The notes under the pieces: generated by a model
What the model saw: only the letters and a program-made list of their open reading frames with translations
Database searches by the model: none
What the model was told of the DNA's origin: nothing
Source: an uncultured Bacteroidales bacterium
GTDB lineage: Bacteria > Bacteroidota > Bacteroidia > Bacteroidales > Bacteroidaceae
Reading direction: 5' to 3'
NCBI GenBank assembly: GCA_949297215.1
Contig: CASFRV010000018.1
Coordinates: 1-32,366 of the forward strand
DNA length: 32,366 nt
Shown: positions 21,649 to 29,725 of the stretch, piece after piece
Position numbering within the stretch: the first letter of the stretch is position 1
How the letters are laid out: each line of letters opens with the position of its first letter
Translations under genes and position numbers: made by a program

Positions 21649-23811
21649 TCACTCGGCCGTGAGGCGCACCACGCGGCTGTTCATCTGCCTGCCTGTGAAG
21701 ACGTCCAGGCCCACCTTCATCAGGTAGTCGCCCGTGAGCGTGCGTCCGTGGGCCGGCAGCGAGGGCCGTGCGCCGGGCATGAGGTTCACCTCCTCCACGC
21801 GGTAGCGGCGGTCGGGGTCGAGCCCCGCGAGGCGCACGGCCCCGGGCCGTCCGTCGTAGCGCGGGTGGATGTCGTAGGCAAAGAGCACGCCCAGCGCGCG
21901 GTCCTTGCTCACGTAGCCCACGGCCATGTGGTCCGACGTGTGGGGCGACACGAGGCGATACTGGTCGCCCTCCATCACGGCCGGGGCCAGGCTCCGCCAG
22001 TTGGCCACCGCCTCGCGGCAGAACGCCTGTTCCCGGCTGCTCAGGCGGGCCGGGTCGATGTCGAAGCCGAGCTTACACATCGACGCCACGTCGGTGCGAA
22101 ACTTCAGGCTCGCCGCGCCGTTCCAGCCCGTCACGTGGGCGCACATGGCCTTGGCCGGGAAAAACTGCGAGAAGCCCCACTGTATGTACAGGCGCTCCAC
22201 CGGGTCGGTGTTGTCGCTCGGCCAGAATTCGTCGAAGTACCGTAGCGCCCCGTAGTCGCACCGGCCGCCGCCGCCCGCACAGAGCATCATCTCCACGTCG
22301 GGCCGGGCGCGGCGCACGGCGTCCAGCACGTTGTAGAGCCCGCGCACGTGGTCGGTGTAGAGGCGCCCCTGCCGCCGGCCCAGATAGGGCGACCACGCGT
22401 TCATGATGGGGCTGTTGCAGTCCCACTTGATGAAGGTAATGTCGGGGTGTTTGCTGAGGAGCTCCACCACGGTGCCCGCCACGTGGCGCTGCACCTCGGG
22501 GTTGGCCAGGTCGAGCACCAGCTGGTTGCGGAAGTAGTAGGGTTTGCGGTTGGGGTAGCCGATGGCCCAGTCGGGGTGTTGCTCGTAGAGCTCGCTCTTG
22601 GGGCTCACCATCTCGGGCTCGAGCCACAGGCCGAAGTGTACGCCCGAGTCGCGCGCGGCCCGGGTCAGGGCACCGAGGCCCCCCGGCAGCTTCTCGGGCG
22701 CCGGCGTCCAGTCGCCCAGCGACGTGCGGTCGTTGTTGCGCGGATATTTCCGCCCGAACCACCCGTCGTCCAGCAGGAAGGCGTCGGTGCCCAGGCGGCG
22801 CGCCTGCCCCATGAGCCCCCGCAGCCGCTCCTCGTCGAAGGCAAAGCCCGTGCTCTCCCAGTTGTTGAGCAGCGTCATGCGGCTGCCCGTGCCGTTGTGC
22901 AGGGCATGGCGCCGGGCCCAGTCGTGCAGGTTGCGGCTGCCGTGGCCCGTGCCCTCGTGGCTCAGCGTAAAGACGAAGCGCGGCGTCGTAAACGTCTCGT
23001 CCGCCGCCAGCTCGTAGGCCGAGGCGTAAGGGTTGATGCCCGGCACGACGCGCAGCACGTCGGCGTTGTCCACCTCGAACGTCAGGCTGAAGTTGCCCGT
23101 CCACGCCACGGTGCCCATGAGCACCGTGCCGCGGCCTTCCTCCACCGGAGCGCCCAGCCCCACCTCGAAAAAGGGCGAGGCCAGCATGGCCGCCCGGCTG
23201 CCCAGCTTCGAGTCGACCGTCTTCTTGCCCGGCTGCAACTGCTGCGACGAGGGCTGCGCCTCGCGCGCCCAGTCGCCCGTAAACTCCGTCAGATAGTAGC
23301 TCCCGCCCGGCACATAGAGCAGGGCCGAGGCATAGCGCGTGAGCGTCACGGGCCCCGGCTCGCTGTGGCGGATGTCGGTCCACGTCGCTATGACGTCCTC
23401 CTGCTCATAGGCCACATAGTGGAGCACGACGTCCAGCGGGTAGGCCTCGTCGCGCAGCACGACGTCGGTCTGCGTGCCCCCGTCGACGGGCGCCGTCGTC
23501 GACGACACGTAGCGCAGGCGTCCCGACGGGTTGCCGTCGCTGTGGGTCACGCCCAGCGCCGGTTCGAAAAAGTTGCGGCCGTCCTCGGTGGCGTAGGCCT
23601 CGTGGCCCCTTGCCGTCAGGGGCGCCAGCGCCTCCACGTCGGAGGCATGGCGCAGCTTCGGCCCGAAATAGGTTTGACACAGGCGCCCCTCGCCGTCGGT
23701 TTGCAGCACCAGGTCGGTGTGGTCCGTCGCGATGCGCAGCGTCGTTTGCCCGTAGGCAGAGGCCGTGGCGGCGGCAAGCCCCAGCAGCACGGCCCGTAAA
23801 GATGTATGCAT
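21649..23811 (-). CDS. Secreted GH36 alpha-galactosidase
   Basis: 720 residues, near the usual GH36 length of 700-750. Signal peptide about 1-21 (MHTSLRAVLLGLAAATASAYG), so it acts in the periplasm or at the surface. It removes terminal alpha-1,6-galactose from raffinose-family sugars or galactomannan side chains. The N-terminal beta-sandwich (about 22-300) holds GHEAYATEDGRNFFEPAL and FEVGLGAP. The barrel starts near LLNNWESTGFAFDEERL and contains FLLDDGWFGRKYPRNNDRTSLGDW, GLWLEPEMVSPKSELY, the nucleophile Asp464 in FIKWDCN, CAGGGGRCDYGAL and the acid/base Asp533 in WPSDNTD. A C-terminal beta domain ends the protein. It is transcribed alone from a promoter at 23837-23844 and converges with the surface protein gene. 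No transporter or sensor gene accompanies it, so it is not part of a classical polysaccharide utilisation locus here. Confidence 0.95.
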   Translation of the reverse strand: MHTSLRAVLLGLAAATASAYGQTTLRIATDHTDLVLQTDGEGRLCQTYFGPKLRHASDVEALAPLTARGHEAYATEDGRNFFEPALGVTHSDGNPSGRLRYVSSTTAPVDGGTQTDVVLRDEAYPLDVVLHYVAYEQEDVIATWTDIRHSEPGPVTLTRYASALLYVPGGSYYLTEFTGDWAREAQPSSQQLQPGKKTVDSKLGSRAAMLASPFFEVGLGAPVEEGRGTVLMGTVAWTGNFSLTFEVDNADVLRVVPGINPYASAYELAADETFTTPRFVFTLSHEGTGHGSRNLHDWARRHALHNGTGSRMTLLNNWESTGFAFDEERLRGLMGQARRLGTDAFLLDDGWFGRKYPRNNDRTSLGDWTPAPEKLPGGLGALTRAARDSGVHFGLWLEPEMVSPKSELYEQHPDWAIGYPNRKPYYFRNQLVLDLANPEVQRHVAGTVVELLSKHPDITFIKWDCNSPIMNAWSPYLGRRQGRLYTDHVRGLYNVLDAVRRARPDVEMMLCAGGGGRCDYGALRYFDEFWPSDNTDPVERLYIQWGFSQFFPAKAMCAHVTGWNGAASLKFRTDVASMCKLGFDIDPARLSSREQAFCREAVANWRSLAPAVMEGDQYRLVSPHTSDHMAVGYVSKDRALGVLFAYDIHPRYDGRPGAVRLAGLDPDRRYRVEEVNLMPGARPSLPAHGRTLTGDYLMKVGLDVFTGRQMNSRVVRLTAE

Positions 23812-23836
23812 ACGTTGAAAGTAATGGTTTCCGGCG

Positions 23837-23844
23837 CAAAGGTA
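23837..23844 (-). promoter_or_regulatory. -7 element of the GH36 gene
   Basis: On the minus strand the sequence reads TACCTTTG, an exact TAnnTTTG, 25 bases before the ATG at 23811. There is no clean -33 element. Where it should be, a perfect inverted repeat (23860-23892) begins. Confidence 0.5.
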
Positions 23845-23859
23845 GCATAAGTGGTGATG

Positions 23860-23892
23860 AAAGGAGCGAAAAACGCCGCTTTTCGCTCCTTT
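23860..23892. promoter_or_regulatory. Perfect 13-bp inverted repeat next to GH36 promoter
   Basis: AAAGGAGCGAAAA (23860-23872) pairs with TTTTCGCTCCTTT (23880-23892) across 7 bases. It covers the expected -33 region of the GH36 promoter, so it may be an operator. A terminator for leftward or rightward transcripts is the alternative. Confidence 0.45.
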
Positions 23893-23960
23893 TCTGCGAT
23901 GTCCGGACCGCTAGGCAGGATGTCCGCTGCGTGTGGCGGCGATGGCGGCGAGGCCTGCGG

Positions 23961-24061
23961 CCCCATGGGGGCCGAACTTCCTATAACCGCGGGTGAGCCG
24001 CAGGCGAACCTGCGGAAAGGAACCACCCCACGATGACGACCCCATGGGGGTCGAACTTCCC
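23961..24061 (+). repeat. Pair of direct repeats with hairpin between
   Basis: CCCCATGGGGGCCGAACTTC (from 23961) and CCCCATGGGGGTCGAACTTC (from 24040) repeat 79 bases apart. Between them CCGCAGG-CGAA-CCTGCGG (23998-24015) forms a 7-bp hairpin with a 4-base loop. Confidence 0.65.
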
Positions 24062-24174
24062 ATCATGCAAGCCGAAGCGGGCACGCGACCGTCGCGGCAG
24101 ATTTGCGCGGTGTGTGCCGCGAGGCCCGCGGCGCGTGAGCCATGCTGCGGGGGCAGATGTCCGCGAGGCACGAC

Positions 24175-24391
24175 GGCCTCGAAGAGGCCCGGCTATGAGT
24201 AGCCTCGGGTGGAGCGCAGCGGAACCCGAGGTGGGGTGGCGGGTGATGATGTCGGCCTCGAAGAGGTCGCTATGCCCGTGGCGGCGTCTGGCATAGACGC
24301 CTCTTCGAGGCTATCTTTGTAGGGTGTGTCCGTACCGCGGGTTCCGCTGCGCTCCACCCGCGGTTACTCATAGCTCGGCCTCTTCGAGGCC
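24175..24391. repeat. Nested inverted repeat (possible miniature inverted-repeat element)
   Basis: Outer arms 24175-24231 and 24335-24391 are 57 bases each and match as reverse complements with about 5 mismatches; both contain GGTGGAGCGCAGCGGAACCC or its complement. Inner arms 24255-24276 and 24290-24311 (22 bases) also pair with about 3 mismatches and start with the same GCCTCGAAGAGG found in the outer arms. The whole can fold into one long hairpin of about 217 bases. No frame inside looks like a transposase. Confidence 0.8.
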
Positions 24392-24513
24392 ACCCGTGCA
24401 GCCGCGAGGTTGCCGCGGGGCACGACACCCCGCCCCGCGCACCCCATGCACGCGCCTTTTCACCACAAATATTACGATTTTTCTTGCGCGTTAACAAAAA
24501 TTCACCCCCCCCG

Positions 24514-24545
24514 ATTGCATATTTTAGGAAATGCCGCTACATTTG
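24514..24545 (+). promoter_or_regulatory. Bacteroidetes-type promoter for the 833-residue protein gene
   Basis: ATTG (24514-24517), 20 bases, TACATTTG (24538-24545). The spacing and the -7 element fit the Bacteroidetes consensus. Transcription would start near 24552 and give a leader of about 140 bases containing a small CCCGCC/GGCGGG hairpin (near 24595-24612). Confidence 0.6.
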
Positions 24546-24694
24546 CACGCGTAAAGAACGCACGCCGGGCGCCCTTTTCGCACCGTAAGCCCCGTCCCGC
24601 CGTAGGCGGGCCCTCGCTCCGTTTACGTATAGCGCCCCCGACGGCGATTGTACCCGCGACATACCATTTTATCAACTTTATAAAAACAAATCAA

Positions 24695-27196
24695 ATGCGG
24701 AAAATTACAATGCGGGGCGTCACGCTCGCAGCGGGCTTCGTGCTCGGCAGCGCGACGCTGAGTGCTCAGGGCGTAGCGTCCCTGGAAGGGCAGGTGTACA
24801 CCCCTGCCCAGCTTGTGGATGGCGGCAAGTACGTCATCAAGAACGTGGGCAGCAATGAAGGTCGCCAAGGCTGGATGTTTGAGCAGGATGGCCGCCTGCA
24901 CATCGACGTGGATAACAAAGACAATGCAGCCACAAGCCTGACGACCGACGCGTATGTCTTTACGGCCCACGCCGTGGAGGGGCAAACCGGCACGTATCAG
25001 TTCGAAGCCGAGAGTGGCAACTACATTCATTATGTAGCCAACATGCAAGCGCTCACGACGACGGACGCAGCCACGAACATTACGCTTGTACCGAAGACCA
25101 ACAATCTTCTTAATGGCGCATTCAACCTGCAAGTGCCCGGACCTTCCTATCTGAACGTGAACAATTGGAATGGAGAAGACTTCGTGAGTTGCGTGGGATA
25201 TAACGATGCAAACGACGTCAACGGCCGGTGGGAAATCTATGCCGTCAACGGAACGGCACAACCAACCGAACTGTTACCTTTCGCCACGAGCACGGTCAGC
25301 GGAGACGAGTGGACGGGCGACGAAAAGTGGTACACACTGTTCACCCGCGGCGCATATTGGACGTACAACAGCGAGACGCACAAAATCAATCTGCAAGCCA
25401 CGACGGCCAGCATAGCCGATAACTATTTGTGGTGCTTCGCCGGTGACGAAACCAATGGGTATAAGATCTACAACCGTGCGGCCGGCCCGTCGAGAGCGTT
25501 GACCGTTACCGACAACAACGCCGTCGACATGCTCGAGGGCGAGGGCACGGCGTTGGCAGTAGCCTTCACTCCCGGCACCAATGCTACTAATTGCGGTGGC
25601 TGGGCGATGCGCGTAATGGGCGACGGCACCTACTATCTCAACAGACAGGATAAGAGCGACGGCAACGGCCACTCTCTTTGGATCTGGAACAACGATGCAG
25701 CCAAGAATGAGCTCGGTTCGGTCATCGCGTTCAACGGTCCTCTGCAACCTGCGACGGGTTATGCAGTAGACCTGAACAACGGAACGTTTACCCATCACAA
25801 CCAATCAGGTACTTACCACAGCCGTTGGGAAAGCAACGCCACGGAGCCGCAACTCGTCCTTACGGGCACAGCCAACAATATGGAGACGAACGGAACGAAC
25901 ATCAATCTGTTCAACGACACGTACACGCTGACAGTTCCGCGCGGATGGCACATCGTGGACTACTCGTTCAACTTTACCAACAAGGACAACGACGCCAACA
26001 TGACCGTAACCCCGACGGGTGGCACAGCTGTAACGTGCGAGGGCGAGGGTTCTGCCCGTGTAGAGGTGAATGATATCAACACCCAAATGGCAAGTTTAAG
26101 TGTATCGCACAATGCAAGCGGTGCGCACGCTGCTCAGACGTCCGACTTCGTGGTACGTATCGCTCCCGATGAGACTTCTTTGCTCGATGCCACCAAGGTT
26201 TACCGCTTCTATAACGGCCGTGCGCAGGAATACATCACCTCTGCCGGCGTAACAAAGGCCGGTGACGCTTACACGGGCAACGTGGAGACGGGCGAGAACA
26301 GCAAGAATTTCAGCATGCTCTGGACGCTTGAAGAAGACACGTGGGGATATAAGATCAAGAGCCTGAACGGAGGTGTTTATCTCGTATCTGCCAGCCGCAG
26401 CACTTCGGTGGGCGACGCTAATGCCGCAACCGTTTACGCAGTGGAGGCCGGGAACAGCGAGGCTAACTGCGTATTCCACGTCTTGGAGAGCAATCAATAT
26501 ATCAATGCGTTCCATTCAAGCGAAAATGATGGGCATGCAATCGGCACATATACGGGCGGTGCCAACGACGCGGGCAACCTTTGGGAGATTAGCGAGGTCA
26601 CGGAGCTGCCGTTGACGGTCAGCGCCGCAGGCTATGCCACGGTGAACTATCCTGTGGCCGTACAGCTGCCCGAGGGCGTCACGGCTTATAGCGTCAGCGA
26701 GGAGAACGACACGGAGATTGTGCTCAGCGAACTGACGCTGACCGACGGCGTTCTGCCCGCAGGTACGCCTGTGCTCGTGGCTGCTGCCCAGGGAACGTAC
26801 CCGCTGACGCTCATGCCCGCCAACGACGAGGCTGCTCTCGAAACGAGCTTCAACGGTACGACGCTTTCGGAGGTCATCGCCGACGACGTGAACGCCTACA
26901 TCCTGGCCAAGCACGAGGGCGACGACGCTGCCAAGTTCTATGAGCTGGCCGCCAACGAGGGCGACGCCACGACCAACCGCACCCTGGGCACCAACAAGGC
27001 CTACTACGTGGCCAACGGCGCTGCCGCCGCTTCGTTCACCCTGCGCTTCGGCGGAACCACCACGGGCATCGACAGCGTCACGGCTGCCGCCGGCGCCGAC
27101 ACGGACGTCTACTACGACCTTTCGGGCCGCCGCGTGCTCTACCCCACGAAGGGCATCTACGTGAAGGCCGACGGAACGAAGGTCATCCTGAAATAA
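24695..27196 (+). CDS. Large secreted lectin-like protein with T9SS-like tail
   Basis: 833 residues from ATG 24695; the frame opens at 24410 but the stretch before this ATG carries the promoter and leader. Signal peptide about 1-25 (MRKITMRGVTLAAGFVLGSATLSAQ). The body holds repeated modules with motifs such as LVDGGKYVIKNVGSNEGRQGW, WYTLFTRGAYWTYN, YKIYNRAAGPSRALTV and VYRFYNGRAQEYITSAG, which resemble ricin-type or other carbohydrate-binding beta-trefoil repeats; this is a pattern judgement, not a confirmed family. Residues of about 650-780 form another beta domain (LPLTVSAAGYATVNYPVAVQ). The C-terminus (DVYYDLSGRRVLYPTKGIYVKADGTKVILK) is a short T9SS-type tail. GC content is visibly lower in the body than in the last 500 bases. 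A 59-residue peptide gene follows 37 bases later and is probably co-transcribed. Confidence 0.8.
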   Translation: MRKITMRGVTLAAGFVLGSATLSAQGVASLEGQVYTPAQLVDGGKYVIKNVGSNEGRQGWMFEQDGRLHIDVDNKDNAATSLTTDAYVFTAHAVEGQTGTYQFEAESGNYIHYVANMQALTTTDAATNITLVPKTNNLLNGAFNLQVPGPSYLNVNNWNGEDFVSCVGYNDANDVNGRWEIYAVNGTAQPTELLPFATSTVSGDEWTGDEKWYTLFTRGAYWTYNSETHKINLQATTASIADNYLWCFAGDETNGYKIYNRAAGPSRALTVTDNNAVDMLEGEGTALAVAFTPGTNATNCGGWAMRVMGDGTYYLNRQDKSDGNGHSLWIWNNDAAKNELGSVIAFNGPLQPATGYAVDLNNGTFTHHNQSGTYHSRWESNATEPQLVLTGTANNMETNGTNINLFNDTYTLTVPRGWHIVDYSFNFTNKDNDANMTVTPTGGTAVTCEGEGSARVEVNDINTQMASLSVSHNASGAHAAQTSDFVVRIAPDETSLLDATKVYRFYNGRAQEYITSAGVTKAGDAYTGNVETGENSKNFSMLWTLEEDTWGYKIKSLNGGVYLVSASRSTSVGDANAATVYAVEAGNSEANCVFHVLESNQYINAFHSSENDGHAIGTYTGGANDAGNLWEISEVTELPLTVSAAGYATVNYPVAVQLPEGVTAYSVSEENDTEIVLSELTLTDGVLPAGTPVLVAAAQGTYPLTLMPANDEAALETSFNGTTLSEVIADDVNAYILAKHEGDDAAKFYELAANEGDATTNRTLGTNKAYYVANGAAAASFTLRFGGTTTGIDSVTAAAGADTDVYYDLSGRRVLYPTKGIYVKADGTKVILK

Positions 27197-27233
27197 TCGA
27201 AACGCAATCCATAACTATTAAAGCAATATCGTC

Positions 27234-27413
27234 ATGAAAAAAATGTATATCCGCCCCGCGAGCGAAACGCTCCGCCTCGAAACCGAAGGAACCCTGCTGA
27301 GTGGTTCGACCCAGCGCATTGAGATAGGCGAAGGCACCGCCACGGGCGGTGAGGCCCTGACCGACCGCAAGACGGGCATGTGGGGCAGCGACCTCTGGGG
27401 CACGCAGGAATAA
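27234..27413 (+). CDS. 59-residue Bacteroidales small peptide, unknown role
   Basis: A short frame from ATG 27234 to TAA 27411-27413. It starts MKKMYIRPASETLRLETEG and continues with LLSGS, a Gly/Thr-rich middle and an aromatic end (MWGSDLWGTQE). The pattern MKK-Y-xP-x-x-E...(M/L)L-x-S is one I associate with very common short Bacteroidales proteins of unknown role, often next to exported proteins. There is no classical signal peptide, no membrane segment and no cysteine. The first 25 residues could be a leader followed by a processed core, but no maturation enzyme is nearby. It lies 37 bases after the 833-residue secreted protein and before a strong hairpin, so it is probably the second gene of that unit. 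It is supported by position, context and the family-like N-terminus. Confidence 0.65.
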   Translation: MKKMYIRPASETLRLETEGTLLSGSTQRIEIGEGTATGGEALTDRKTGMWGSDLWGTQE

Positions 27414-27438
27414 GCCACGCGCCACGCGCATCAACAAG

Positions 27439-27474
27439 GTTCGCCCCGTCGGGAACATTCCCGGCGGGGCGAAC
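27439..27474 (+). terminator. Hairpin ending the secreted protein / small peptide unit
   Basis: GTTCGCCCCGTCGGGA (27439-27454) pairs with TCCCGGCGGGGCGAAC (27459-27474) with a single T-G wobble and a 4-base loop, 25 bases after the peptide stop. No T-run follows. Confidence 0.65.
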
Positions 27475-27520
27475 TGCATTGTGGCCGGCCCGGCGTGGCT
27501 GCGGGCGGGGCGCGAAAACG

Positions 27521-27558
27521 ACGGCGGGCGGCACCCGTCGTGGGGTGCCGCCCGCCGT
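27521..27558 (-). terminator. Terminator hairpin of the arginine operon
   Basis: ACGGCGGGCGGCACCC (27521-27536) pairs perfectly with GGGTGCCGCCCGCCGT (27543-27558) around 6 bases. It lies 21 bases after the argD stop on the minus strand; read leftward it is followed by GTTTTCG. Confidence 0.65.
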
Positions 27559-27579
27559 GCGAAGGGGTGGGGCGTGGCG

Positions 27580-28701
27580 TCAGAGGGCGCGGTGCAGGCG
27601 CTCCACAAAGTCGTCGGCCTCGGCGCGGCTGAGGCAGAGGGGCGGCAGCAGGCGCAGGATGTTGGTGCCGGCGGCTCCGGTGAATACGTGCTGCTCATAG
27701 ACGAGGCGACGGCGCAGCTCCTTGATGTCGGAGTCGAACTCCAACCCGATCATGAGGCCGCGGCCGCGCACCTCCTTCACGCCGGGCACGCCCGAGAGGC
27801 GCTCCATCAAGTAGCTGCCCACGACGGCGGCGTTGTCGACGAGGCCTTCCTGCTCCAAAACGTCGAGCACGGCGAGGGCGGCGGCGCAGGCCAGGTGGTT
27901 GCCCCCGAAGGTGGTGCCGAGCTGCCCGAAGGTGGCCTCAAACTGTGGCCCTATCAGCACGCCGCCCATGGGGAAACCGTTGGCAATGCCCTTGGCCACG
28001 GTGATGAGGTCGGGGCGGACGCCCATGTGCTGGTGGGCAAAGAAGCGGCCGCTGCGGCCGTAGCCACACTGTATCTCGTCGCAGATGAGCACCGCCCCGC
28101 TCTCGGTGCAGGCGCGGCGCAGCCCCTGCATGAAGGCATCGGTGGCTAGGCGGATGCCGCCCACGCCCTGGATACACTCCACGATGACGGCCGCCACGTC
28201 GCCGCGGGCGAGCTCGGCCTCGAAGGCCGCCAGGTCGTTCAGCGGGAGGAACGTGACGTGTCCGCCGCGGTTGACGGGGGCGGAGATGCGCGGGTTGTCG
28301 GTGGCCTCGACGGCCAGCGACGTGCGGCCGTGGAAGGCGCGGCCCGCGGCCAGGATGCGGCTGCGCCCCGTGTGGAAGGAGGCCAGCTTCAGGGCGTTTT
28401 CGTTGGCCTCGGCCCCCGAGTTGACGAGAAAGAGGTGATAGTCGTCGTAGCCCGAGGCGCGGCCCAGGCGCTCGGCCAGCTGCGTTTGCAGATGGTTCTG
28501 CACGGAGTTGGAGTAGAAGCCCAGCTGTTGCAGCTGCGCGCCGACGGCCTCGACGTAGCGGGGATGGCAGTGGCCAATGCTGATGACGGCGTGGCCGCCG
28601 TAGAGGTCGAGATATTCGCGGCCCTCGCTGTCCCACACGTGGCAGCCGCGTCCTTTCACAATCTCGACGTCGAAAAGGGGATATACGTTGAAGAGATCCA
28701 T
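27580..28701 (-). CDS. argD: Acetylornithine (or succinylornithine) aminotransferase
   Basis: 373 residues, ATG start, usual class-III aminotransferase length. It converts N-acyl-glutamate semialdehyde and glutamate to N-acyl-ornithine with pyridoxal phosphate. Visible motifs: LDLYGGHAVISIGHCHP near 31-47, NSGAEANENALKLA (94-107, cofactor phosphate binding), HGRT (124-127), CDEIQCGYGRSGRF (207-220, with cofactor-binding Asp208), the Schiff-base Lys237 in VAKGIANGFPMG, and GTTFGGNHLACAAALA near the substrate-binding end. Some Bacteroidetes use succinylated rather than acetylated intermediates, and the sequence alone does not tell me which applies here. It is the last gene of the minus-strand arginine operon, 39 bases after argC, and is followed by a strong hairpin. 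Confidence 0.93.
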   Translation of the reverse strand: MDLFNVYPLFDVEIVKGRGCHVWDSEGREYLDLYGGHAVISIGHCHPRYVEAVGAQLQQLGFYSNSVQNHLQTQLAERLGRASGYDDYHLFLVNSGAEANENALKLASFHTGRSRILAAGRAFHGRTSLAVEATDNPRISAPVNRGGHVTFLPLNDLAAFEAELARGDVAAVIVECIQGVGGIRLATDAFMQGLRRACTESGAVLICDEIQCGYGRSGRFFAHQHMGVRPDLITVAKGIANGFPMGGVLIGPQFEATFGQLGTTFGGNHLACAAALAVLDVLEQEGLVDNAAVVGSYLMERLSGVPGVKEVRGRGLMIGLEFDSDIKELRRRLVYEQHVFTGAAGTNILRLLPPLCLSRAEADDFVERLHRAL

Positions 28702-28740
28702 GTTGCTTTGTGTTTTCGTGGCGCCGCGGGGGCACCGTGC

Positions 28741-29709
28741 TTAGAAGGCCTGCGCCTTGAGCCGCAGGCCGGTGGTTTCTTCGAGGTCGAACATGAGGTT
28801 CATGTTTTGCACGGCCTGGCCCGACGCTCCCTTGAGCAGGTTGTCGATGCAGGCGCTCACCAGGAGTTTGTCGGCGTGGCGCTCGGCGTGGATGAGGCAC
28901 TTGTTGGTGCCCACCACGCGCTTCATGTCGACGGGGCGGTCCACATAGTGGGTGAAGACGGCGTCGGAATAGAAGTCCTTGTAGGCCTGCACCACCTCGT
29001 CCTCGGGCCTGTCGCAGCGCACGACGGCTGTGGCGAAGATGCCGCGGGCAAAGTCGCCGCGATAGGGGATGAAGTCGAGCTGGCCCTCGAACGAGGGTTG
29101 CAGCGTGCGCAGGCTCTGCAAGATTTCGGGCACGTGCTGGTGCTCAAAGGCCTTGTAGATGCTCACGTTGCCCGTGCGCCAGGAGAAATGGGTGGTGGCG
29201 GCGGGCTTCACGCCGGCCCCGGTGGAGCCCGTTATGGCGTTGACGGCGATGTCGCCGCCCAGCAGCCCATTCTCGGCCAGCGGGAGCAGGGCCAGCTGGA
29301 TGCACGTGGCAAAGCATCCCGGGTTGGCCACGTGGAGGGCGCCCGTGATGCGGTCGCGGTTGAGCTCGGGCAGGCCGTAGACGAAGTCGTTGTCGTCGGA
29401 GGCCAGGCGGAAGTCCTGCGCCAGGTCGACGATGCGCACGTCGGCGGGCACGTAGTTGTCTTGCAGGAAGGCGGCGCTCTTGCCGTGGCCCATGCAGAAG
29501 AAGAGCACGTCCACCTCGTCGAGGGGCAGCTTGTCGGTGAAGCGCAGGTCGGTCTCGCCGTCGAGGCCGGCGTGGACGTCGGTGAGCAGGTTGCCCGCGT
29601 TGCTCGAGCTGTTGACGAAGACGATGTCGGCCTCGGGGTGGTTGAGGAGCAGGCGGCAGAGCTCCCCGGCCGTATAGCCCGCGCCGCCAATGATGCCTAT
29701 GCGTATCAT
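28741..29709 (-). CDS. argC: N-acetyl-gamma-glutamyl-phosphate reductase
   Basis: 322 residues from ATG 29709; the open frame extends to 29838 but that part overlaps argG and lacks family features. It reduces N-acyl-glutamyl phosphate to the semialdehyde with NADPH. The N-terminus MIRIGIIGGAGYTAGELCRLLLNHP is the Rossmann motif (GGAGYTAGEL at 8-17). FFCMGHGKSAAFL (70-82) and DLAQDFRL (95-102) follow, and the active-site Cys132 is in NPGCFAT (129-135). TGSTGAGVKPA and HVPEI are also family motifs. It lies 16 bases after argG and 39 before argD, so translation is probably linked within the operon. Length matches the short ArgC form. Confidence 0.95.
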   Translation of the reverse strand: MIRIGIIGGAGYTAGELCRLLLNHPEADIVFVNSSSNAGNLLTDVHAGLDGETDLRFTDKLPLDEVDVLFFCMGHGKSAAFLQDNYVPADVRIVDLAQDFRLASDDNDFVYGLPELNRDRITGALHVANPGCFATCIQLALLPLAENGLLGGDIAVNAITGSTGAGVKPAATTHFSWRTGNVSIYKAFEHQHVPEILQSLRTLQPSFEGQLDFIPYRGDFARGIFATAVVRCDRPEDEVVQAYKDFYSDAVFTHYVDRPVDMKRVVGTNKCLIHAERHADKLLVSACIDNLLKGASGQAVQNMNLMFDLEETTGLRLKAQAF

Positions 29710-29725
29710 GTCGTTAGTGGGTGTG

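Larger units (their letters stand above)
23812..24694. other. Repeat hot spot without a gene
   Basis: 883 bases between divergent genes. From left: promoter and 13-bp hairpin for the GH36 gene (23837-23892); a pair of direct repeats (23961-23982, 24040-24061) with a small hairpin between (23998-24015); partial copies of a GCAGATGTCCGCGAGGC-like motif near 23915, 24093 and 24152; a nested inverted repeat (24175-24391); then an AT-richer promoter region (24514-24545) and a long leader for the gene at 24695. The short frames across it are read through the repeats and are not credible genes. Confidence 0.6.

Noticed and set aside
24033-24497. Short frames with a GWSAAEP-like string on both strands
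   Set aside because: The string is just the translation of the inverted-repeat core, and it appears on both strands for that reason.
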